From Mya arenaria (Eukaryota > Mollusca > Bivalvia > Myida > Myidae), in the NCBI RefSeq assembly GCF_026914265.1, contig NC_069125.1, positions 7,522,117-7,586,116 on the forward strand: a DNA stretch of 64,000 bases, read 5' to 3'. Positions within the stretch are counted from its first letter, which is position 1; every line of letters starts with the position of its first letter. The notes beneath the pieces were generated by a model that searched no databases, was not told the origin of the DNA, and saw nothing but the letters and a program-made list of their open reading frames with translations. Made by a program: the position numbers and the translations under genes. This document shows positions 49,901-59,900 of this stretch, piece by piece.

Positions 49901-52900
49901 TTATTAAAGGATTTTACTTTAATTATTCTAAGCCTGTGTAAATGTCACAAATGGTAATACATCGATGTTTTTATTTACTAACTTCGAATTCATTTTCTCG
50001 AAACCTCTTAAGCTTAACTGGCTTAAGTAACTTATTTCAAGAAGCCAACATAATACTTAAATTTATTTTCTATTAATGAAACATTCTTTATTGTGATTAT
50101 CTTAAAGTGACACTCTTACTCCCAAATATGATTTACCACACTTAATAATATTGTTTTAATATTCCAAAAAGGATGAATAAATGTAAAAAATATGGTTCTC
50201 ATGAAGGATATTGAGTTTAATTTGAAATAAATGAGAATAAAACACAGTATTTCTACCTTATGAGACTATAGTAAACCATAGTCAATCTTTTAGCACTCAC
50301 CAATCATTTACTATTTTTGCGCTTTCTGCTATTAAATTCACGATTACAATTTTATTATCAGTAGTAAATATTTTCCATAACTGCATTATTTAGTAAGTAG
50401 TTTAAGATTTATCAGTCAAAGTGTATGTGTGTTATACAAGTGTATGTTTTAATTTTGAATAAGAGTGTCACTTTAAACATAATTTCTATTTAAATTCTTA
50501 AATCTCTAAAAAAATAACATGAATTATATGGAAACAAAAATACTGAGATAAGCTTAATCCTGTTATAGGGGACATAAGAAGTTTCGAGAAATTGGGGCCT
50601 GGGGCGTAGCTAGGGCCTAAACAAATTGTAGGCCGGATGATTCATGTGAGTTTTGGGACGTTTATTATGCACACACTCAATTATACTTGCAATGATTACA
50701 ATAAAACCAAGTTATACACTCTGCACTCTGCAATAATGTATTTGGTAAATTCTTTATTTTTATTTCATACAATTAATAAGATAATAGAATTAGGAAAGCA
50801 ACTTAAGTTAGGAAATGACTTAAGAAGTTTTATGAATACCAATCCAGGCCTACAAGGCCTATATATAGCTACGCCACTGAATATGACCAATCGAGTTACA
50901 GGGCCTATATGTAGATACGCCACTGAATATGACCAATCGAGTTACAAGGCCTATATGTAGTTACGCCACTGCATATGCTCAATCGAGTTACAAGGCCTAT
51001 ATGTAGCTACGCCACTGACTATGACTAATCGAGTTACAAGGCCTATATGTAGCTACGTCACTGACTATGACTAATCGAGTTATATGTAGCTACGTCACTG
51101 AATCTGACCAATCGAGTTACAAGGCCTATATGTAGCTACGTCACTGACTATGACTAATCGAGTTAAAAGGCCTATATGTAGCTACGTCACTGACTATGAC
51201 CAATCGAGTTATATGTAGCTACGCCACTGAATATGACCAATCGAGGCACAAGGCCAATTTGTAGCTACGTCACTGAATATGACCAATCGAGTTACAAAGC
51301 CTATATGTAGCTACGCCGCTGAATATGACCAATCGAGTTACATGGCCTATATGAAGCTACGCCACTGATTATATGACCAATCGAGTTACAAGGCCTATAT
51401 GTAGCTCCGCCACTGAATATGACCAATCGAGTTACAAGGCCTATATGTAGCTACGTCACTGAATATGACCAATCGAGTTTCAAGGCCTATATGTAGCTAC
51501 GTCACTGAATATGACCAATCGAGTTACAAGGCCTATATGAAGCTACGCCACTGAATATTACCAATCGAGTTACAAGGCCTATATGAAGCTACGCCACTGA
51601 ATATTACCAATCGAGTTACAAGGCCTATATGTAGCTACGTCATTAAATATGACCAATCGAGTTACAAGGCCTACATGTAGCTACATCACTGAATATGACT
51701 TCTAAATCGAGTAAAATCTTGATTGAAACGACCCTGAGCAATAGTATGCACTATCTCTGACTATGTTATCATACACACCATAGCCTCCGTCCATGTGACC
51801 TCATCATGGCTGACAAAATAGCATGACCCTTGACCCCCGTCAATGTACGCTCTCGGACATTCAGATCCTGAAATAAAGTGTCCACATGCGGTGGCAATTA
51901 TGGTGTACCTTAAGGCAAAGGTCACTAGATACCAGAACGTTATACTTACACGATGCGCCGCTGATTGTTAAGAACGTTGTAAATGTTAACAACGCGATCA
52001 TAAACGGCATCGTTGTTAATTTTTAAACGTTAAAGGGACTGTACTCCGTATGATGAAATAGCGAAAAAAAAAGACAAACTTGTCGGAAACTGACATAATC
52101 TTTGTATGGATGTGTACAATGCATTGAAACTTTCTATCTAAAGTACCACATAGTTTACAATTAATGTCTTTTTCGCTGTGTTTTCGTATTTTTCCATTAA
52201 AAAAAGATTACTGGGTATGTCTACCTAGTAGATATCATTTCTTATGCGTGATTGGCTAGTCGATGTTATCACGTGATATTACCGAGTTAGGTGTATAGTT
52301 TAATTATATCATCCATTTAGAGTAAGCCTTTATAGCTCAGTTGATACGACGCTGGACCGCAATTTTGGTGACACCGGTTCGAGCACGGTCTTCGACACAT
52401 TTTTTTTTAATTTTGGTATTTATTTTTACAATTATCATATCAACGAGTAAAACATTTTATTAAATAATTGTCCTGAGATTCGTTACAGAAAAACACTTTT
52501 TCTGGTGCCAATCTGGTGTACAGTCCCTTTAAATACTTGATGGTTTGCTCACATATTAAAATATAAACAAGTATAGATACAACGGTTGTCTAAAACCTAG
52601 TCAGAAATACAGCATATCACAAGTGCATCCATTCAACTTCCAGGGCGGTTATCGAATTTGAAAGTTAACATTGAGGACGTTAACAGCGTTGTTAACCTTA
52701 AAACTTTCTAAACAACCGGCCCTAATGCACCAGTCACTTGTAACCCCCAGGTCCGGGGGTATACCGTGGAAAGCCTGGGAAATGGGCCGTGTTTTTACTT
52801 TCCAGGTGGCCCCGCAGCGCCGGGTGAATGCTGTGGTTTTGTCTTCGCGCCAAATATAGCAGGGAATGGGCCTTACTTACTGTCTCTGGGGTGCGGGGGC

Positions 52901-53391
52901 ATTTTGCGGGGGTTTTACCAGCAGTTCGTTCCCGCAGGGTGGGAATTTTGCCCGGGCTTGGCTGGACCAAAAGTCAAAGTCCCCGCTATTCCTCGGACCT
53001 GGCGGGGGGGGGGGCGTGGTTACAAAGCACCTGTTCATTATTTTAATATTGCTTCCCTTGAGCGGAGCCGTGGATCTTGTCAACCCGAGAAAACTAATTG
53101 GCATTGACGAAACGGTAGAAGGTTAACCCAGTATCGCATCGTACTATGACGTCAGCGGGTGACAATGCGCTGAGGTATGGTAAACACATACATGTATACA
53201 CAACGTAAACACGATCTTTGTACATGTGATCATCCTGACAAGGTAGTCAATGCCAATAACAATTGAAGTTTAGTTATGTTCATCTATGGCAATATTGTGA
53301 ATTATTATATAAATGGAAACATAATACGATGCACAAAACTCCTACCTTCAGATGAAACCAGAAGAATACTCAATAACAAAAAGAAACACAT
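43930..53391 (-). CDS. Secreted single-domain C-type lectin
   Basis: Exons (minus order): 53346-53391, 51779-51867, 49177-49264, 48682-48782, 44777-44934, 43930-43960. Borders are GT/AG, phases agree, and the product has 170 residues. Exon 1 is a signal peptide (MCFFLLLSILLVSSEG). The lectin domain shows CPRAYIDGGQGSCYFVSHDE, CQILEGYLVEIETQAEFDNI, SVWVALSD, IWEWATSH, FDMWSPGEPD, EDCALLDYF, KSHDF and LYVCEH, followed by the tail KKLTQAVVVG. Exons 2 (89 bp) and 5 (158 bp) have exactly the same length and phase as in the lectin-Kazal gene, so the two are tandem duplicates. The usual WND/WHD tryptophan is Ser here (KSHD), so calcium or sugar binding may differ. The gene spans 9.5 kb because introns hold a 3.2-kb transposon, MITEs and a 46-bp minisatellite. 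Confidence 0.85.
44510..44632 (+). repeat. Three-unit tandem repeat (TATGAACGCACATCCGCCGC)
   Basis: Units at about 44512, 44546 and 44587 read TATGAACG(C/T)AC.TCCG..., each followed by a CGGACCGTTACA-type end. Intron 5 of the second lectin gene. Confidence 0.65.
45036..48262. mobile_element. 3.2-kb TA-flanked TIR element in lectin intron 4
   Basis: Left AGCCACACCAAATTAATAAC with TTGTTCGTCGGATTT pairs with right AAATCCGATGAACAAGTTAT and CAATTTGGTGTGGCCT. Both borders are TA (45034-45035, 48263-48264). The interior holds spliced-looking coding remnants at about 46035-47088 and a C-run at 45602. Confidence 0.75.
46035..47088 (+). pseudogene. Unrecognised coding remnants inside the 45-48.3 kb element
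   Basis: Three stretches have protein-like composition: 46068-46280 (KEWHFGPKRLREYSSTG, DYQIELAFGVFMYEGLIES, stop at 46278-46280); 46380-46536 (VLNFIVNDSDYPKFEFGSDM, YLEKTVSNWSSIPSTPVQ, then a donor CAG|GTAAAA); and 46890-47088 after an acceptor TTTCAG (IPPMQQIMKLLLVVEALVAD). The last two join in frame. I do not recognise the family; it does not look like a standard DDE transposase. It is placed on the strand opposite to the host lectin gene. It may be the element's own gene or captured cargo. Confidence 0.35.
49397..49759. mobile_element. MITE family D in lectin intron 2
   Basis: Ends TTAAAGCTGCACTCTCACAG and GGGGGAGTGCAGCTTTAA with TTAA at both borders. The arms pair for over 100 bp (ATATCAGATCGCAGATTT / AAATCTGCGATCTGAT). 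Confidence 0.8.
50101..50476 (+). mobile_element. MITE family A, full copy (376 bp)
   Basis: Ends CTTAAAGTGACACTCTTACT and GAATAAGAGTGTCACTTTAA are inverted repeats. This is the most complete copy in the window and was used as reference for those at 5991, 17852, 29833 and 35565. Confidence 0.85.
50848..51706 (+). repeat. 46-bp minisatellite in lectin intron 2
   Basis: About 18 units of GGCCTATATGTAGCTACGCC, ACTGAATATGACCAATCGAG and TTACAA. Some units lack the GGCC-containing 15-bp part. The array ends 72 bp before the donor of exon 2. Confidence 0.9.
52030..52532. mobile_element. MITE family B with an internal tRNA-like segment
   Basis: Ends TTAAAGGGACTGTACTCCG and GGTGTACAGTCCCTTTAA are inverted repeats. 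The tRNA-like block at 52328-52400 lies in the interior. Confidence 0.75.
52328..52400 (+). repeat. tRNA-like sequence (SINE head or tRNA relic)
   Basis: CCTTTATAGCTCAGTTGATA matches a tRNA D-arm/A-box and CCGGTTCGAGCACGG matches a T-arm/B-box at tRNA-like spacing. The acceptor ends do not pair well (GCCTTTA against TTCGACA), so it is not called a functional tRNA gene. Confidence 0.5.
52739..53028. mobile_element. GC-rich MITE-like block
   Basis: About 290 bp with much higher GC than its surroundings. The left end TTGTAACCCCCAGGTCCGGG is matched in inverse at the right end by CGGACCTGGC, a G-run and GTGGTTACAA. ORFs through it on both strands reflect its composition. It lies in intron 1 of the second lectin gene. 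Confidence 0.6.
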
Positions 53392-53936
53392 TCTGTCAGA
53401 CAAATGGAAATCTAATTAATTAGGTCAGGATAAGAATGGAATAGAAAGGCTCTGATTGTTAAAGATAATGTAGGTTAAAAGAAACCTGTATTTAGATCGC
53501 AAGGGCTGCTATTTAGTAATACCTTTATTTCAATCGATATTTTGCATGCACATATTGCATGACAATTAAATTTCTAGACTGTATTTTTTTTTTTTTTTTT
53601 TTGAATGATCGTAGTTTACAATTTGTTCTTATATCTGAACATAATAACTAGGGACGGCATTGAATTTGCAGATACGACTAAACTCCATTCGTTTTAAATT
53701 TACAACGATTGTGAACTTGATAAGCTTAGTCACTTTCGTTGGCACGATTTTACGCGATCGTGTTGTCTTGTAATGGCGGGGGACACCGCAGTGCCCGGAT
53801 TAACTTGCACCGGCTTGGTGTCCATGACCAAGTTATGTATATTTCTAACTGGCCTTCCCATACGCGGACTAAAATTGATAAGAACACCTAAAATTAGTAG
53901 CAGATTGTCACACCGCAGACGATTCTTGTAGGAATA
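53392..53936. promoter_or_regulatory. Shared intergenic region between head-to-head lectin and Kazal genes
   Basis: 545 bp separate the two start codons on opposite strands. It includes the poly-T run and a decayed SINE-like block at 53715-53830 (GGCACGATTTTACGCGATCG, CACCGGCTTGGTGTCCATGA). No clear TATA box was found; a bidirectional promoter is inferred from the arrangement alone. Confidence 0.35.
53583..53602. repeat. Poly-T run
   Basis: About 20 T in a row between the divergent lectin and Kazal first exons. Confidence 0.8.
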
Positions 53937-56900
53937 ATGTGTGCAAAATCTGTTCTCGTTTGTTTAGTGTTCGTTGTGGGTATTTATCATTTCATCATCT
54001 TTTTAAATTTATAGATGCGTAGTGAATAGCAAATTTAAAGTCATATAGTTTACACATATTTTTTTCAACATATATCAAACATCACATTGTAATACAATCT
54101 GATGTTTTGATATTATACAGTCGAAACTCGCTATGTCGAACTCTGTTATTTCGATATGCTGGTTATGTCAATTTTTTTTCCGAACATATTAGGTTAAGTT
54201 TTTATTTCGATTATATCCAATATTCGTTATCTCGAAGTATTTTCTGAGGTCCAAATGACTTCGACATAGCGAAGCTTTACTGTATGTCGGAACAGATAAA
54301 AAGGAAACCAGCTTATATGTTTCTCTGAAATCGATTAAAACTCACTTAAGAATAACTTTTAATTATATTTTTTGCATTTATGTAAAGTTTGTCTCTCGAC
54401 GTTTGGAGTATATATTTACTGGGCATTCAGCTGTGTTAATTTACAATAAAAGAACGACACAAAATACACGAAGAAAGCATAAGTTCTTTTTCTAGGTTTG
54501 TGTTAAAAATATAAACTATTTATCAAGAATGAATTTTAATATACTTGATCATATACCGACCATACATTTGTTAATTTAAATGGTGTGCTCTTGGCATACG
54601 GCAAACAAACAATACGGATTCGAAAACTCCAATCCATGAGCCGATTGTTCAGAGCTTTGTTAAAAGTTAACAACCTGATTAACGACATCTTTGTTAACTT
54701 TTAAACGCGAACTATTTGATGATGTGCTTTAGTTTAAACATATTTATTTTACAACGATTGTGAAACAAGTTATTACAACATTATATTAATCACTCTCGTT
54801 GACACGATTTTACGCGAGAGTGTGGTCTTGTGTTGTGGGGGAAATCGGAGAACCCGGAGAAAACCCACTTGTCCGGCTTGGTGACCACAAACCAAACTCA
54901 CATGCGCCCAAGCCGGGAATCGAACCCGGGTCGCCTAGGTGAGAAGCGAGTGCGCTAACCACAGCGCTAACCACTGCGCTAACCACTGCGCTAACCACTG
55001 CGCTAACCGGATAACCTGATGATGTGCTCACAAAACTAAACAAACAATAAGTACAGCTAAAACAGTTGTATCAAATATTGTTAGAAATACAGCAGAATTA
55101 ATGTGTGTTCATTCATTCCAGAGCAGAATATATTTGAATGTTAACAACGATAACTTTAATATCGTTGTTAACTTTAACAAAGTTCTGAACAATCGGCAGA
55201 ATGTTTGACCATAAGTATGATAATACAATCTACTATTGCTGTTCATCAAATGCCCGCAGAAGTCAACGCCAAGTAAAGCAATAACAGTGTGTGTAAACCA
55301 CGTGATAAATTGCGCCATAAATGCTACGTCGGAAGGCATTATTTTGCTTTGAATGAAGACTTTGAAGTTTAAACACAGATAACTTCTCTACTTCTTCACC
55401 ATTTTAAATGAAACGTAGCACAGTCTACGCCGCTTACGGAGCCCCGCCTTCAGTCATTTACCAGAGTTTGATTGAGAGTTTAGATTCTTATAACATTTCG
55501 ACAAACCTTTTCACAATACGGCCGTCTGACGGAGCACTGTCAAAACATCATTTGTCGAAGTGTTTGATAAAACTAATAATCTTATCAAACTTCGGTAATA
55601 AAACGAAGGCGGGGGTCTTTAAGCGGCATATACTGTCTTTTATTTTATTTAAACTGCTGTAGTAAATAAAAGGTTATCTTTGATTTAAGTCTTCATTTTA
55701 AGCAAAATGTTGCCATCCGACGTAGCTTACATGACATAATTTATCACTTGGTATACACACACTGAATAATGGTTGCTAACGAGACGTGTGTGTACATATG
55801 GTCGCTTCCATATATTCAATGATTACAGTGGCCAATGTTAAGCATGTCGATGATTGGAGCGAGGAAACCAGGTGTCCACTGGTACACATCGCTAAAGAAA
55901 ATATGCCAATTTAAATTGAAACGAACAATTGCGACACGTGATGGTTACCGTGTATTGAATGATTACAGTGGCCAACGCCAAGCACGGCGATGATGGATGT
56001 GAGGGAGTCAGTTGTCCGATTGTAGACAGTGCCATCGAAAACCTGGAGATGCAATACAGGTATTGTCCGTATAGTGGGGCTGGCTAGAATTTCGATAAAG
56101 TTTCATTTTCGCGTTTGTTTTGTAGAACAAAATCGAGGTGTGCCATAGCCTTACTATACTCCTTGTTGACTGCAGAAACGCACGAGCGTTGACGCTCTAG
56201 AGAGATGCGATAGTTAAATTGAAGAAAATATGGAAATTGTACTTTATTAATAAATACAACTTCAATGATCTTTTTTTTACAATGCTTGCCCTCCTTGGCA
56301 TCTGTTTGTTGAAGAACTACATGTACTGCAAATAAAATAAACGTTTTATGTTTCGGAGCATTGACTGATCGTGGCTTTCGTCCGATTGCATCGAGTTATT
56401 CTAAATCACGTGCACCATCTATAGCTTGTTGATCGACTTCGCACATCCAAGAAACTGAGATGCCGGCATCAGCAATTAGCCGTATACTTGAATCTTGTTG
56501 AACTAGGTTCAGAAGGGGCAGTCTTATTCCCCATTAAAAGAATCCATACAGTTCGATTGATATACAGTAAAACCTTTCTATTCAGGCCACCTATGGGACT
56601 TTGAGAAAATCGTCTTAACAGCGGGGTGGTCTCATTATTGAGTTTGTGCTGATTAGGTTTGTGAATGGTCAAGTGGTGGAATTCAGTAGATTTCTCCTAT
56701 GTATATGTACATGTTTAACTGGGTATTGGTAGTATGGGGGTAAAGTGAATACTATATAACATATAGTTAAATAACAGTATAAACAGTTGTATCATAGCCA
56801 GTCACACTTAAGATACATGCTGCTGTAATTTTCGACGCAGCATTCATTTCTCAGGCTAGGTTTGTTCAGCCGTGGCGTCACACTTAAGATACATGCTGCT

Positions 56901-59900
56901 GTAATTGTTGATGAAGCATTCATTTCTCAGGCTAGGTTTGTTCAGCCGTGGCGTCACACTTAAGATACATGCTGCTGTAATTGTCGACGCAGCATTCATT
57001 TCTCAGGCTAGGTTTGTTCAGCCGTGGCGTCACACTTAAGATACATGCTGCTGTAATTGTCGACGCAGCATTCATTTCTCAGGCTAGGTTTGTTCAGCCG
57101 TGGCGTCACACTTAAGATACATGCTGCTGTAATTGTTGATGCAGCATTCATTTCTCAGGCTAGGTTTGTTCAGCCGTGGCGTCACACTTAAGATACATGC
57201 TGCTGTAATTGTTGATGCAGCATTCATTTCTCAGGCTAGGTTTGTTCAGCCGTGGCGTCACACTTAAGATGCATGCTGCTGTAATTGTTGATGAAGCATT
57301 CATTTCTCAGGCTAGGTTTGTTCAGCCGTGGCGTCACACTTAAGATACATGCTGCTGTAATTGTCGACGCAGCATTCATTTCTCAGGCTAGGTTTGTTCA
57401 GCCGTGGCGTCACACTTAAGATGCATGCTGCTGTAATTGTTGATGAAGCATTCATTTCTCAGGCTAGGTTTGTTCAGCCGTGGCGTCACACTTAAGATAC
57501 ATGCTGCTGTAATTGTTGATGAAGCATTCATTTCTCAGGCTAGGTTTGTTCAGCCGTGGCGTCACACTTAAGATACATGCTGCTGTAATTGTTGATGCAG
57601 CATTCATTTCTCAGGCTAGGTTTGTTCAGCCGTGGCGTCACACTTAAGATACATGCTGCTGTAATTGTTGATGCAGCATTCATTTCTCAGGCTAGGTTTG
57701 TTCAGCCGTGGCGTCACACTTAAGATACATGCTGCTGTAATTCATTTCTCAGGCTAGGTTTGTTCAGCCGTGGCGTCACGCTTAATTATTAAATTACCCG
57801 AGTAAAACGGCAAACCATACTTTACTTGGTTATAGCTCATGGTTTTCAAAATAAACTTACTCCAGCGGATTTATATTATCGTTTAAGTCGTAATGCATGA
57901 AATATGACCTGTACACACATTTCAGCGACCAGCTGTGCCGCGCCATTAACGAAATAAGGTGTGGTCAGCATCACATAGTTGGTGACGAGCAGATTTGTGG
58001 AACAAACGGACATACGTACCCTGATCAGTAAGTCAGAAGATATGAATGGTTGTTTTAGCCGTTTAAACATGTCACCTATTTAGAAAACTAAGTTGGTTGA
58101 TTTCATGTTATGTCTGAAATACCAAAAACACAATAACTGTGACATAATTTGTGTTGGATTAAAACGATAAAACCAAGCGTTTGTAAGAACTTTAAAATAT
58201 TTTAAGGGCAAAAGCAATACACGTTGAAAATAATGAGAAAAACACAAAATATTTCGCAAACCTTGAGAAAAAACATGCAGAGAAAAAAACAGTGTATAAA
58301 TTAAAGGTAAACAATGAAATAGTCACAGGCGTAACAAATACACTAAAAGAAGAAGTCAAATTTTATAAACAACTATATAAAAAAGACACAACCTTAGATG
58401 AGAATATCAGAGACTTATTTCTTAACGATAATAATAACAAACTTTCCGAAACTAACAGCAACTCCTGCGAAGGCTTACTTACAATATATGAATGTGGAAA
58501 TGCACTAAAAGACATGAAAAATAATAAAAGCCCCGGTTCGGATGGTCTCACAGCAGAATTCTATTAGATTTTTTGGAACGATATTCAGAAAGTTTTAATA
58601 GACTCTTTAAATTACTCCTTCAGAAATGGTCATTTAACACCACTTCAAAAACAAGGTATAATCTCTCTTATTCCAAAACGAGATAAAGACTTAGAAAACC
58701 TTTCAAACTGGAGACCAATCAGCTTATTAAACACTGAGTATAAGATAGCAACGAAGGCAATTTCGAACAGAATAAAAAAAGTTTTACCTGAACTTATTGA
58801 TAACGAACAAACGGGCTTTATCAAAGGCAGATATATTGGTGAAAACGTTCGTCTAATAGTTGAGGTCATGCAATACCTTGAAGAGAATAATATGCCCGGA
58901 CTCCTGTTTTTCGCCGACTTTCAAAAAGCCTTTGACAGCGTAGACCACTCTTTTGTATTAGACAGTTTGAAAACTTTAAATTTTGGCTCGGATATAATAC
59001 AATGGACAAAACTCTTCTACAACGATATACAAAGCATAATAACGAACAATGGTCATTTGTCTGAAACATTCCAAATTGAAAAAGGGGTAAGACAAGGATG
59101 TCCACTCATCGATTTTATTTATTATCTGCTTACAAATACTGTCTAGCAATATAAAACAAGATACCAATATTAGGGGAATCAAAGTTATTAATACGGAAAT
59201 CAAACAATCGCTTTTTGCTGATGATGCAACTTACTTTATTGATGGTTCTGAGAAATCTTTCGAATCCTTGATCAAATCATTAGAGTCCTTTTCTAAATGC
59301 TCTGGCCTAAACCTCAACATTAATAAATGTATAATCCTAAGAGTGGGAACGTTAAAGAATACTACAATTAAATTATGTCAATCTAAATCCTTTATATGGA
59401 CTTCAGAATATGCGACAGCGTTAGGCATCACATTCTACAATAACAAGCAACAAACAATCGACACAAATATCAACAAAAAGCTAAACGAACTACATAAGAC
59501 ATTAAAACAATGGAAACATCGAAAACTAACTTTGTTGGGTAAAGTAACAGTTGTAAAAACGTATGCGCTACCAAAGATAATATATCCATTTACCGTGCTG
59601 GCGAATCCAAGCAAACCCGTTATTGAAAATGTTAAAAGGGCTAACTTCAAATTTATATGGGATGGGAAGCCAGACAAAATAAAAAGACAAATACTGTATC
59701 AAAATTACGAATATGGAGGATTAAAACTAACAAACATTGAACATTTTCTTGACTCAATAAAAGCGTTATGGGTTAAACGATACTTGGATGATAATAATAA
59801 AAGCCAATGGAAAATCTTCTTTAAAAATAAACTGAAAGCACATGGCAACCAACTAATATTTGAATGTGAAATGGATAAATATTTCATTGATAAAGTGTCA

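Noticed and set aside
50848-51706. Possible CRISPR-like array
   Set aside because: Units are contiguous with no unique spacers, and the context is a eukaryotic intron. The same applies to the arrays at 33456, 56801 and 61480.
51953-52010. Signal-peptide-like exon on the minus strand (MPFMIALLTFTTFLTISGAS with donor GTAAGT) just upstream of lectin exon 2
   Set aside because: Joining it to the lectin exon creates a TGA at the junction. The sequence consists of GTTAACAACG-type words from a dispersed repeat (compare 54670-54710). The exon at 53346-53391 fits in phase.
52328-52400. Functional tRNA gene
   Set aside because: D- and T-arm words are present but the acceptor stem does not pair and it sits inside a repeat element; treated as tRNA-like. 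The SINE heads at 39665, 54815 and 31876 are rejected as tRNA genes for the same reason.
52734-53107. Overlapping ORFs of 62 to 113 residues on both strands
   Set aside because: They all lie in the GC-rich MITE-like block, where stops are rare because of composition.
55408-55662. 84-residue ORF on the plus strand
   Set aside because: Entirely inside the 480-bp MITE with long inverted repeats; no domain.
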